From positions 126,197,518 to 126,261,517 of the forward strand of contig NC_092038.1 in NCBI RefSeq assembly GCF_003086295.3: a DNA stretch of 64,000 bases, in the 5' to 3' direction. Position 1 is the first letter of the stretch; the number at the start of each line of letters is the position of its first letter. Of the stretch, positions 35,301 through 45,561 are shown one piece after another. The notes under the pieces were generated by a model. It searched no databases and had not been told where the DNA came from. It saw only the letters and a program-made list of their open reading frames with translations. The stretch is from Arachis hypogaea. Its lineage: Eukaryota; Streptophyta; Magnoliopsida; Fabales; Fabaceae. The translations under genes were made by a program, and so were the position numbers.

Positions 35301-37312
35301 GATTCCAGACTTTTAGTCATATTGATCTCTTCTACCAGAGAGTCAATAATGTCAGCACCCATGCAGTCATTTGGTGTGTTTGGATGCTGCATAGCTTTTA
35401 CAGTATTTAACTTGAACTCATCCTCATTGACTCTCAGGGTTACTTCCCCTTTTTGTACATCAATGAGAGTTCGTCCAGTTGCTAGGAAAGGTCTTCCTAG
35501 AATGAGAGTTGCACTCTTGTGCTCCTCTATTTCCAGCACCACAAAGTCAGTTGGAAAGGCGAATGGCCCAACCTTGACAATCATGTCCTCTATTATGCCT
35601 GATGGATATTTAATGGAGCCATCAGCAAGTTGGAGGCATATCCGGGTTGGTTTGACTTCTTCAGTCAACCCAAGCTTTCTGATAGTGGATGCAGGTATTA
35701 GATTGATGCTTGCTCCAAGGTCGCACAGGGCTGTCTTGGTGCAAGCACCTTCTAATGTGCATGGTATCATGAAGCTTCCTGGATCTTGAAGCTTTTCTGG
35801 TAAGCTTTTCAAAATGACTGCACTGCATTCTTCAGTGAGAAACACTTTTTCAGTTTCTCTCCAATCCTTCTTATGACTTAAGATTTCTTTCATGAACTTA
35901 GCATAAGAAGGTATTTGCTCAAGTGCCTCTGCAAACGGAATCTTTATTTCAAGAGTCCTTAGATAGTCTGCAAAGCGAGCAAACTGCTTATCCTGTTCCG
36001 CTTGGCGGAGTTTCTGAGGATAAGGCATCTTGGCTTTATATTCTTCAACCTTAGATGCTGCAGGGTTATTCCTTACAGAAGTGGTTGAAGAAGCCTTTTT
36101 AGAGGGATTACTCTCAGCACTCTCAGGTGTCTGGTTCCCCTTTTGCGTTTGAACGCCAGGATTGGGTGGAAAATGGGCGTTTAACGCCAACTTTTCCCCC
36201 TTTTCTGGCGTTTGAACGCCAGAACTGGGCAGGGAATGGGCGTTTAACGCCAGCTTTCCCTCCTTTTCTGGCGTTTGAACGCCAATAGCATTCCTCTCTG
36301 GGCTCTTACTGTCCTCAGAGGGATTTTGGATAGTGGTTTGACTATCCTCTGTCAAGTGTTCCTTATTTGGCTTTTTGCTCTTTTGGGCAGTGTTATTCAA
36401 TGTCTTCCCACTCCTCAGTTGAACTGCTTGACATTCTTCTGTTATCTGTTTAGATATCTGCTGTTTTGCTTGATTCAACTGCAGTTCTATGTTCTTGTTA
36501 GCAACTTTAGTTTCATGGAGCATCTCTTTAAATTCTGCTAACTGTTTTGTCATCAGGAGCAATTGTTGATTAAGCTCAATCATCTGTTCTTGAGGAGTAG
36601 GATCAGTGGCTACTGCCATGACTTCCTCTTTTAGAGAGAACTCATTGCTAGAGTACAAATATTGGTTTCTAGCAACAGTGTCTATAAGCTCTTGAGCCTC
36701 TTCAATTGTCTTCCTCATGTGTATAGATCCACCAGCTGAGTGGTCTAAAGACATCTGAGCTTTTTCTGTAAGCCCATAGTAGAAGATGTCTAACTGTACC
36801 CATTCTGAAAACATTTCAGAGGGGCATTTTCTTAGCATACCTCTATACCTCTCCCAGGCATTATAAAGGGATTCATTATCCTCTTGTTTAAAGCCTTGGA
36901 TGTCCAGCCTTAGCTGTGTCATCCTCTTTGGAGGGTAAAAGTGATTCAGGAATTTGTCTGATAACTGTTTCCACGTCTTTATGCTCGCTGTAGGTTGGTT
37001 ATTCAACCACCTCTTAGCTTGATCTTTTACAGCAAATGGAAACAGTAATAGTCTGTAGACATCCTGATCTACCTCTTTATCACGTACTGTGTCAGCAATT
37101 TGTAAGAACTGTGCCAGAAACTCAGTAGGCTCTTCTTGAGGAAGACCAGAATACTGGCAATTTTGCTGCACTATGATAATGAGTTGAGGGTTTAGCTCAA
37201 AGCTGCTTGCTTTGATGGGAGGTGTACAGATGCTACTCCCATATGCAGCTGTAATGGGGTTAGCATATGACCCCAGAGTCCTTCTGGACTGATCAATCCC
37301 ACTTAGGTCCAT
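32306..37312 (-). pseudogene. Element C gag-pol polyprotein, nearly intact, broken in the integrase
   Basis: One frame from ATG 37312 to a TAA at 33221 (1363 residues), then homology to 32306. Order: Gag core (about 60-230: FAVKDQAKRWLNNQP, FLNHFYPPKRMTQLRLDI), a linker with a 21-residue repeat (about 346-390), protease (about 530: CDLGASINLIPAS; the Athila form has Leu where most have Ser), RT (YRRLNTATRKDHFPLPF, LDGYSGYNQIAVDP, LFMDDFSVYG), RNase H (ELMCDASDHAIGAVLG, VYTDHAALKYLL), integrase finger (HCHGSQYGGHFG, CDNCQ). Breaks: the TAA at 33221 and a TAG near 33047, both single-codon nonsense changes. The last part (32959-32306) with [10 protein letters not shown] and the C-terminal domain is open. 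No zinc knuckle in Gag. Confidence 0.92.
36144..36282. repeat. Five phased palindromes within the element C gag-pol frame
   Basis: GGCGTTTGAACGCC or GGCGTTTAACGCC-like motifs start at about 36144, 36176, 36207, 36239 and 36270 (steps 32, 31, 32, 31). Two steps make 63 bases, so on the coding strand they encode a 21-residue repeat containing GVQTPEK and KLALNAH. The first copy lacks one G. Confidence 0.92.
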
Positions 37313-37858
37313 AATGGATAAAGGAGAATGATATGGATTGCAAATAGATAAAAATATATTTTTTTTGAATTAACCGAAAAAAAATAAAATAAAATAAAAC
37401 AAAAGGAAAATAATAAAAAATAAAAATTCAAAAATTAAAAGAAAATAGGATCAAAGCAAATTGAAAACTGAATCAATTAGTTAATTAAAAAGATTTTGAG
37501 ATTAGCAATTAGAAAGATATGATTGAAAAATTTTTATGAAAAAGATTTGATTTTTGAAATGAGGAAAGAGAAAAACAACAAAATGACACCAAACTTAAAA
37601 TTTTTAGAAAATCTAACACTAATTTTTCGAAAATTTTAAGGGAAAAACACAAAGAGGACACCAAACTTAGAATTTTTACGGATCAAAAAGGGACTAAAGA
37701 CATGCAAATTCGAAAATTAGAAGAAAAACAAAAGCATGCAATTGACACCAAACTTAAAATATGAAACTAGACTCAACTAAAAGACTCTAAACCGACGAAT
37801 ATAAAACAGTCCTAATCTAAGCAACAAGATAAGCCGTCAGTTGTCCAAACTCGAACAA
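37313..37858 (-). other. Element C 5' leader with repeated ACACCAAACTTA boxes
   Basis: Non-coding, very A-rich on the plus strand. GACACCAAACTTA-type boxes lie at about 37585, 37668 and 37744. The same box ends the internal region at the 3' LTR (29395) and precedes the env-like ORF (31478). On the element's strand each reads TAAGTTTGGTGT. Confidence 0.7.
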
Positions 37859-37876
37859 TCCCCGGCAACGGCGCCA
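37859..37876 (-). other. Primer binding site, tRNA-Asp (element C)
   Basis: On the minus strand: TGGCGCCGTTGCCGGGGA, complementary to the 3' end of plant tRNA-Asp, six bases from the LTR end. The same primer class as in element B. Confidence 0.85.
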
Positions 37877-37882
37877 AAAACT

Positions 37883-39403
37883 TGGTGCACGAAATTGCAA
37901 TCACACTTTGCAATCCCGCACAACTAACCAGCAAGTGCACTGGGTCGTCCAAGTAATACCTTACGTGAGTAAGGGTCGATCCCACGGAGATTGTCGGCTT
38001 GAAGCAAGCTATGGTTATCTTGTAAATCTTAGTCAGGATATCAATAATTATCAAGGTTGATTGTGAAAAGTAAAAGAACATGAAATAAGTACTTGTTTTG
38101 CAGTAATGGGGAACAGGTTGAGGTTTTGGAGATGCTCCATCTTCTGAATCTCTGCTTTCCTACTGGCTTCTTCTTCAAGCACACAAGGCTCCTTCCATGG
38201 CAAGCTGTATGCAAGGGTTTCACCGTTGTCAGTGGCTACCTCCCATCCTCTCAGTGGAAATGTTCAACGCACCCTGTCACGACACGGCTATCCATCTGTC
38301 GGTTCTCAATCAGGCCGGAATAGAATCCAGTGATTCTTTTGCGTCTGTCACTAACGCCCCGCCCTCAGGAGTTTGAAGCTCGTTACATTCATTCAATCAT
38401 TGAATCCTACTCAGAATACCACAGACAAGGTTTAGACCTTCCGGATTCTCTTGAATGCCGCCATCAATTCTAGCTTATACCACGAAGATTCTGATTAAGG
38501 AATCCAAGAGATATCTACTCAATCCAAGGTAGAACGGAGGTGGTTGTCAGGCACGCGTTCATAGTTGAGAATATGATGAGTGTCACGGATCATCACATTC
38601 ATACGGGTTAAGAACAAGTGATATCTTAGAACGGAAGCAAGCATGATTGAATAAGAAACAGTAGTAATTGCATTAATCCATCAAGACACAGCAGAGCTCC
38701 TCACCCCCAACCATGGGGTTTAGAGACTCATGCCGTAGGAAGTACACAAAGAAACGTGTAAAGTGTCATGAGGTACAGATACAATGTCAAAAGATCCTAT
38801 TAATAGTAAGCTAGTAACCTAGGGTATACGGAAATGAGTAAAATGACGTAAAAATCCACTTCTGGGTCCACTTAGTGTGTTCTTGGGCTGAGCATTGAAG
38901 CTTTCATGTGTAGAGACTTTTTCTGGAGTTAAACGCCAGCTTTCATGCCAGTTTGGGCGTTTAACTCCAATTTTTATGCCAGTTCCAGCGTTAAACGCTG
39001 GGAATTCTGAGGCTGATTTGCAACGCCGGTTTGGGCCATCAAATCTCGGGCAAAGTATGGACTATTATACATTGCTGGAAAGCCCAGGATGTCTACTTTC
39101 CAACGCCGTTGAGAGAGCGCCAATTGGGCTTCTGTAGCTCCAGAAAATCCACTTCGAGTGCAGGGAGGTCAGAATCCAACAGCATCTGCAGTCCTTTTCA
39201 GTCTCTGAATCAGATTTTTGCTTAGGACCCTCAATTTCAGCCAGAAAATACCTGAAATCATAGAAAAACACACAAACTCATAGTAAAGTCCAGAAAAGTG
39301 AATTTTAACTAAAAACTAATGAAAATATACTAAAAACTAACTAGATCATACTAAAAACATACTAAAAACAATGCCAAAAAGCGTATAAATTATCCGCTCA
39401 TCA
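37883..39403 (-). repeat. Element C 5' LTR (1521 bp)
   Basis: Same length as the 3' LTR, with about 27 single-base differences counted by eye and no length change. The three palindromes recur at 38925, 38956 and 38987. Confidence 0.93.
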
Positions 39404-40712
39404 CTCCCCGGCAAATCCGCCGTGTATCATGTGTACATGTCTTTCTGGCATTCGAGATGATGGCGCGGTTGGTCCGACATCTTCTGCTCTTCTTCTTTTT
39501 CTTTGTTCATCATCATGGGTGGCCAGATATCGATCCAGCTTTCCTTCTCGTACGAGCTTTTCTATGACATTTTTTAAGTCGAAACACTCATTGGTGGAGT
39601 GCCCGCGGATCCGATGGTATTCACAATATTCAGCCCGGTTTTCTCCTCCTTTTTTGCCTTTGAGTGGTCGAGCTGGTGGTATTTTTTCCGTGTTGCAAAC
39701 CTCTCTGTATACATCCACAAGAGACACCCGAAGTGGGGGTGTAATTGTGGTATTTTTTTATTTTCTCTCCATGTCGATCCTCCTTCTTTCTGAAATCTTT
39801 GTCTTTATCCCGGGGGGTGAACCCAGCCTTCGAGGTCTCTCGTAATCGGGAGTTTTCCTCCATGTTGATGTACTTTTCCGCTTATTCCTGCACCTCGTTC
39901 AGAGATGTGGGGTACTTCTTTGATATAGATTGACTAAAGGGCCCTTCTCGCAAGCCATTAATGAGGCCCATAATAGCGGCTTCTATTGGCAGGTTCTGTA
40001 TATCCATGCATGTCTTATTTAATCTTTCCATGTAGTTACGTAGGGTTTCCCATTCTCCTTGCCTAATTTCCAGTAAGCTCAGAGCATGTTTAGCTTTGTC
40101 CTTTTGGATGGAGAATCTGGCCAAAAATTTCTTAGCCATGTCGTCGAAACTTGAGATGGATCTACAAGGGAGATTATCTCCGAGGGAGGTTGTTGAACCA
40201 TCTAATTGCTGTTTTTGTTAAAGTAGTTGGAAAGTCTTTGCAACGAACTGCATCTGAGGCGTCGGTGAGATACATTCTGCTTCTGAAGTTGCTGAGATGA
40301 TGGCTGGGATCTGTAGTGCCGTCGTATGAGGTCATGTCTGGGAGTTTAAAGTCCTTTGGGATTTTTGTTTTCATGATCTCCTTGGTGAATGGATCTTGCT
40401 CCTTGCGTTGCTATCTTCAGGAGTGGATCGGCTGGCTTTCGTCTTGACATCGGCCTCAAGTTTTAGGAGTTTGTTCTCCAATTCCCAGTGTCGCCTTATT
40501 TTCCTTTGTAGGTCCTTCTCGGCCTCTCATTGGCGTAAGGCTTCTTCCTCAAGTTGTTTTAACCGGTCTTGAAATGCATCCATGGCTCCCTCATTTGGGG
40601 AGTTCTTCTTGTTGTTGTTTTGGGAAGTATCTTTTGGGGTAGTGTCCGCGTTTTTATGCGACGTTCTTTCCTCTAGATATGAGGTGTGGTCGTTGTCATG
40701 GTCGTCTGCCAT
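39404..40712 (-). pseudogene. Element B gag, broken
   Basis: It begins MADDHDNDHTSYLEERTS at 40712 just inside the primer site. A stop follows near 40527; the capsid-like core continues in pieces: 40374-40174 (FKLPDMTSYDGTTDPSHHL, TAIRWFNNLP), 40139-39882 (AKKFLARFSIQK, GLREGPFSQSISKKYPTSL) and 39727-39404. The last has a zinc-finger-like CEYHRIRGHSTNEC followed by a charged tail. The FKLPDMTSYDGTTDP phrase is characteristic of Tat-lineage Gag. Element C interrupts it between the finger region and the protease. At least three stops or shifts. Confidence 0.85.
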
Positions 40713-40734
40713 GGTGATGGGATGACTTCAGGGT

Positions 40735-40752
40735 TCCCCGGCAACGGTGCCA
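40735..40752 (-). other. Primer binding site, tRNA-Asp type (element B)
   Basis: On the minus strand: TGGCACCGTTGCCGGGGA, one base from the 5' LTR. It has one mismatch (A for G at position 5) to the tRNA-Asp site of element C. Confidence 0.8.
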
Positions 40753-40753
40753 A

Positions 40754-41261
40754 TGTTTCGAGGGTTACCTGAAACTGTAGGTCGATCTCGGTCGAGATCT
40801 TCTCTGCTGGTCAGAGATGATGTGTCTGGCTTGTTGGATATGTCGGTGCTGCTGATCCTTTGTCCCCAGAGGGTGGGGGTACCTGCAAGGGACTCCGATG
40901 CTTAAGTTAGCAAGGGTATTAAGCAGGTATTGAGTAGAATTAGAGTATGAGTTATAACTGGGTGCTCCAGTATATTTATAATGGTGTAGATAGACATTCC
41001 TTAGATAAGATAAGTTAGTTATCTTATCTTATCTTTATCTTCAAGTGAGGTCGTCTTATCTTTAAGGAACCGCCTTTATCTCTGTAGGCTTGGGCTGCCC
41101 TTGGATTCGGGTCGTGTTCCTCCGTTTGGGCCCTTTATTGGGCTTTCTTGTGATTTGGCTGAGCTCTTTGAGAAGAGGTCGGGTCATCCTAACCTAAAGA
41201 GGTCGGTCGCTTTGTCTGTAGAACATCCCGGGTCGGACAGCTCGACCCTAGAGTATGAACA
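40754..41261 (-). repeat. Element B 5' LTR (508 bp)
   Basis: On the plus strand it starts TGTTTCGAGGG and ends GTATGAACA, followed at once by GGCCT. TATA box on the minus strand at 40980-40973. Confidence 0.92.
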
Positions 41262-41497
41262 GGCCTCATTTGAATTTTCCTCAATTTTTATTTATTTCTT
41301 TTTGTTTCTTTTTAACGTATGAAGATTATAGCTGTAACTTTCAAAGGTTTTCAAAATATTTTAAAGCTTTCATTTTTATCTATTTCCAAGATGCAACCTT
41401 TACACTCCTCCATGCCTATATTAACTTCCCACTACATGCATCCTTTCACACTATTCTCTCCACTTCTTCATTTTCTGCAAACCAGTGCTCTATAAAT

Positions 41498-42975
41498 ATG
41501 GCACACAAGAAAAGAGCTATCTGCAGAGGCTCTCACAGTGGCACCCACACCAACTGTTCTGATCATACACACTCTTCTCCATCACAATCTCCCACTCATT
41601 CGTCCCTTCCGTCCCCTACCAACCCTGATCCTGACATGGCCCCCACTAAAACCACTGTTTGCCGCCCTGGTGTGGCTCCTCGCCCTACTCCCACTCCACC
41701 AAATGTCTCTCATCCAAGCTCATCCAAATCCAGTTCTTCCAGAGGTAAGAGACCTCTTCATGAAAAAGACGAAGAGATTCCCTCCTCTTAAACTCGCCAT
41801 ACCCGCAGTACAGTCATTGACTTTCCTCTTCGTTCCATTTCTGAACCTAAGCTATCCAATCCCATTGCTTACAAGTCCATCTATGTTGAGTTTCCCCAAG
41901 AGTCCTTTGATCGTTGTCGTTTTCAATCCCTCATGAACTACCTATTTTTCTGCAAAGACATCTATAAACGCACTCTCTGTCCCTCTAAGCTTTCAATCTA
42001 GATAAATTTCATAGGAAAGGTCTGAACTTTACACCTCTGTTTGCATGTCAAGGATGAATTCCCACTCTGTCCATTAAGAAGAAATTTTATCATGATCTGG
42101 TGAAGTAGTTCTATAGCAACCTGTCCTACAAAGAAGGGAGAATCACTTCTTTTGTTAAAGGTAAGGTGATCATCCTCGACAAATACCACCTAAGCAAAGC
42201 CCTAGATTATTAGGACAGAGGGGTCGATGTGTATACGTCAGGTAAGAAGGATGATACTTTAAATCTGTTGTATTTTGAAGCTCTGAGTACTGTGTGCGTC
42301 AATATTCCTCTCCTAAAAGCTATCACTCCCACTCATAAATCTCTTGGTCCAATCCGTGCTCAGTTGCATAGGATTGTAAACCACATCATTTTGCCTCCGC
42401 GTGGCTCTTTTCAACGTGTTTTCTTTTGTGACACACTGGTTCTATTTGCTCTTCTTTCAAAAATTCCAATTTCCTTTGCTGATTTGCTTGTGAGGCATAT
42501 GCATACTTGTGTCAGTACAAAAAATACTTTACCTTATGCCATGCTTCTTACAAAAAATTTTCAATATTATAATGTTGATTTTGGGGCTGAGATTTCAAAA
42601 GATTGTAACTCATACATAAAAGAGGGTGGTCAGTAAAGAAAACAGCACCCAGACGTCGCCAGACTGATGACAGCACTGATGTTCCCTTTGTTGATGAGGA
42701 TCTTCTGATCCCCCCTTCAACCTCCACCACGATCAAGGTCATGACACATATCCTAAAGAATGTGCTTGAGGAGTTCATCAATCTGACAGATCTTCTTCTC
42801 ACTCATGGTGCCAAGCGCAAAAAGAACCAACATGGAAGAAAATGCTCTCAAGAAGACCAAAAGGAGAATTAGGATTCTGAGGGACTTTGTGGAGGATGTA
42901 GAGGTTGAACTCATAACTACTGACAATGAGGGGGATGATGATGGAACCTATGATGAATCCAACTCTGATGCCTAG
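41498..42975 (+). pseudogene. Element D env-like ORF, broken
   Basis: Position between RNase H and 3' LTR, as in SIRE-type elements. It starts MAHKKRAICRGSHSG at 41498 after TATAAAT, then a Ser/Pro/Thr-rich stretch to a stop at 41789. Homology continues in other frames (FPLRSISEPKLS, YVEFPQESFDRCRF) with stops near 42001 and 42210. It is open at 42229-42636 (ILPPRGSFQRVFFCDTLVL, SKIPISFADLLVRHM) and ends in acidic fragments near 42970. The middle part has the same pattern as the element C env-like ORF, pointing to one plant transposon-protein superfamily. No membrane segment is convincing in the broken copy. Confidence 0.7.
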
Positions 42976-43494
42976 CTCTTTTTATCTCATCTGTGACTAT
43001 GACTCATTTTCTTTTTGAATTTGTTTCTTTTTTTTGGATGACTGTAAAGACTTTAACTACTCTGCTACTTATCCTATATGCACTAGCCACTAACAAAATT
43101 TTATGCAGGTTTTTTCTTTCCCTCCTTGATGACAAAAGTGGGAGAAAAGAAAAGGATTGTTAGCATTGGCTTAGGTGTTAAGGACAATGATATGATGATT
43201 CTCATTACTATGTTAAACTTACTTTAATCTCCCCTGTGCTGTGTGTCTTGGTTTGTGTTAATTGTATTGTGAGTCAATATCACTGTGATATACTGCTGTG
43301 GAAATTGCTCTTAGCTATTTTAAACTTTGTTAAGTTGAAAATGTAAGCCATGATTAAGGGGGAGAGAAATGCTAACATTGAGGGGGAGTAATACTCACTT
43401 CGGATGACCATCAAAGGGAAGTGCTCTCAACCTATTTAAATGTGTTAAATTTCAATTTCCTTCTTTTGATCATGTTTGTCATCAAGGGGGAGAT
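42976..43494 (+). other. Element D 3' untranslated region with polypurine tracts
   Basis: The tract AAGGGGGAGAT at 43484-43494 abuts the LTR and is the likely plus-strand primer. Two further tracts, AAGGGGGAGAG (near 43357) and GAGGGGGAGTA (near 43381), lie upstream. Confidence 0.75.
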
Positions 43495-44780
43495 TGTTAA
43501 GTCTAAGTTGATTTTGGGTTTTATAAATGATGACAAACATTTCTTGGGTTGAAAGCCCAATATTATTTAATGTGTGTTTTATTGTGGCAGGCCCATAACT
43601 TATCTCATTGCCAAACAATGAAGATGGTCTATCCATTTGATTATTCAAGCAAATAAACAAGCCCAAGACTAGCATATGCTTCAGCAATTTAAAAAGCTAA
43701 AAGATCTTCCTTGTATCACTGATAAAAAATTAAATGGTTATGTAATTGCTAAAAGCAATAAAAGGACAGCTGGACAAAGAAAGGACAAGTGTTGCTCAAA
43801 TAAAGAAAAAAAAAGGACACAAGGACACCCCACTAACCAAAAAACATCAGCAGAACATTATTTGGATCATGGTTGAGTAAAACACAAACGAGCAAAGAGC
43901 AGCAGCAGCAGCAGGGGTTATGGAGAAAAATGAAAAAGGAGTGCATGCCAAGGAAAAAAGCAAAGCAAAGGACCACAGAAGTGGTGGACGGGCTCCTCGA
44001 GCAACAGAGGTAGTGGAGCATGATGAAGGAGGACTGCATGCTAGCAGTGAGAGCTCCAACGGGCAGCAAGCACAAGCAAATGAAAGAGGCAAAAATGAAG
44101 GCAAGCTGAAGGCATATAAGGAGCCTCATTCCAACATTCGAAGGCAAGAAAAAGAGAGCACACACTCAGAGCATCATCTCATACATGGATCTGAAATCTT
44201 TTTCTGCTACTCAAGCTTAATTTTTTATTTTCTTGGTTATGGCTGTCTTCTGTCATTTTCTGTTTTGAGAAAAAGGCTAAACATGTGAGTTGTAAAAGCC
44301 AAGAGAGAAAAGACAAAAGTGATACAAAAGAGCCACTGTTTTTCTAATTGGAAGATTGAACTAGGACTAGTTCCCCTTGCCAAGTTGGGTTAGCACTTGG
44401 TGAGTTTGAATATGTTAGGATTCTCCTTCCAAGTTGGGTTAGTACTTTGGGTGCTAAGCTTTGATGAAGAAAGCTTAGAAATAGATACTAGTTGAATTAG
44501 GTTGTAATTCAATAATATTGGTGTTTGTAATCAGTGGATTATAGTGAAAATTTCACCATGAATTGTGGTGGAGACTGGACGTAGAATTCATGGCACTTGG
44601 AATCCGAACCAGAATATATGCTGGCCTATTTCTCTTCTTCCCTTCTCTGTTTACTTTCTGCACATGAGACAAAACGAAAAAATTTCCTGCGATTCCAACT
44701 TCAGTGAAAACAGAGTTTGAAACTTTAAGTTTTAAGCCAACTTGATTCACTCCCCTTCTCAAGTTCAAGCAGAACCATCA
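43495..44780 (+). repeat. Element D 3' LTR (1286 bp)
   Basis: Starts TGTTAAGTCTAAG, ends AGAACCATCA, followed by ATGTG. Diverged from the 5' LTR by about 7% over the first 400 bases, with several small indels. Confidence 0.93.
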
Positions 44781-44875
44781 ATGTGGAATCCCTTCCTGGT
44801 TGGGAAACATTCCCTAATCTTGGTGGCAACATAACCGGCACCTTCACACTATTGCAAGAAAATCTCACCATCTAA
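44781..44875 (+). pseudogene. Phospholipase D C-terminal end, right half
   Basis: After the ATGTG target copy the PLD frame resumes: 29 codons and TAA at 44873-44875. They include LPGWETFP, NLGGNITGTF and the ending QENLTI, which matches the usual end of plant PLD of the beta/gamma type. Taken with 11581-11754, the ancestral frame crosses the junction without loss of a base. The 33-kb insertion removes these residues from any transcript of the gene. Confidence 0.82.
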
Positions 44876-45556
44876 TCTTATCAACCAATGAAAATCAAAA
44901 GTGTGAGATTTACCAAAAAAGATAGAGAATGATAACATTACAAGCAAAGTTTCACCATTATACAAAACAATGATTATAACTAACATGGATCCAAATATTA
45001 ACGGTGATCCATGTCTTCTTTGCATTCTATACTTTCAATAAGTTAACATCCGCTGCAATACAAAGAGTCAGAGTGAAAATAAGAGTGCTAACAATTCGGT
45101 TGAAAATTAATCAACATATGAAAATTTCAGAAGGTGGCATAGATTGTTATTCTTGAGCCTTGTTTTTTGTGGCAAAATTATATAGTTGATGCTTCCATTG
45201 AGACATAATTTTTGTGCAACAAAATTATATTTTAGCAAAAAATGCTACCATCAGTTATACGGTCTTTTGTGAGAATAATTAAATCACAAAACATATGTAA
45301 ACTACAGTGTGTTGTGAATTAACAAAGTACAACTTAAAAATGATAAAGTACCTGCAAGTGGTGTAAATCATTAATGAGAAGATTATTCAACTGTTGTAGA
45401 ACATGTAAGATATCACTCCTCTCTGCAATCCGCATCCACAAGCCTAAGACGTGCACCAAATCCAACATTGTTTTCATGCTAATTCAAAGGAAAATTGATA
45501 TGAAATGAAAACATTTCAGGAACGCATAATAATGAGTAATGACTAATAAATATATG
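44876..45556. other. Non-coding flank of PLD with a possible short exon on the minus strand
   Basis: Mostly AT-rich. At 45478-45352 (minus) a 127-base open stretch is bounded by an acceptor (TTTGAATTAG) and a donor (GCAG before GTACTT). In one frame it reads TMLDLVHVLGLWMRIAERSD and on. A second acceptor-like TTGTATTGCAG lies near 45054. I do not recognise a protein family. Confidence 0.3.
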
Positions 45557-45561
45557 ATATT

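Larger units (their letters stand above)
27872..39403 (-). mobile_element. Element C: Athila-lineage Ty3/gypsy retrotransposon with env-like ORF, nested in B
   Basis: Two 1521-bp LTRs (27872-29392 and 37883-39403), target duplication CTCCC at 27867-27871 and 39404-39408, total 11,532 bp. On its strand: 5' LTR, tRNA-Asp primer site, leader, gag-pol in one frame, a palindrome array, env-like ORF, a long spacer, 3' LTR. The RT active-site phrase FMDDFSVYG is the Athila form. I counted about 27 differences between LTRs (about 1.8%), so it is the youngest insertion. It split element B between gag and protease. It may belong to the FIDEL-like group of peanut elements, but I cannot verify the name. 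Confidence 0.93.
19780..41261 (-). mobile_element. Element B: Ty3/gypsy Tat-lineage retrotransposon nested in D, itself split by C
   Basis: LTRs are at 19780-20283 (3') and 40754-41261 (5'), with target duplication GGCCT at 19775-19779 and 41262-41266. Read on its strand: 5' LTR, tRNA-Asp-type primer site, gag, [element C], protease, RT, gypsy RNase H, a second RNase H, integrase, tandem repeats, the antisense ORF (plus strand), 3' LTR. Without C it is about 9.9 kb. LTRs differ at roughly 32 of 504 compared positions plus one 4-base indel. All coding parts are broken. Confidence 0.93.
11755..44780 (+). mobile_element. Element D: Ty1/copia SIRE-like LTR retrotransposon, host of nested insertions
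   Basis: LTRs lie at 11755-13045 and 43495-44780. The 5-bp target duplication ATGTG lies at 11750-11754 and 44781-44785. The initiator-Met primer site is at 13048-13058 and the polypurine tract AAGGGGGAGAT is directly before the 3' LTR. Gene order is gag with coiled coil and zinc knuckles, protease, integrase, RT, RNase H, then an env-like ORF, which is the order of SIRE/Maximus elements. Removing element B and one target copy leaves about 11.5 kb. D is the oldest member of the stack: LTRs differ at about 7% over the first 400 bases, and every ORF is broken. Confidence 0.93.

Noticed and set aside
35280..35789. Plus-strand open frame of 169 residues
   Set aside because: Shadow of the strongly supported gag-pol frame on the minus strand.
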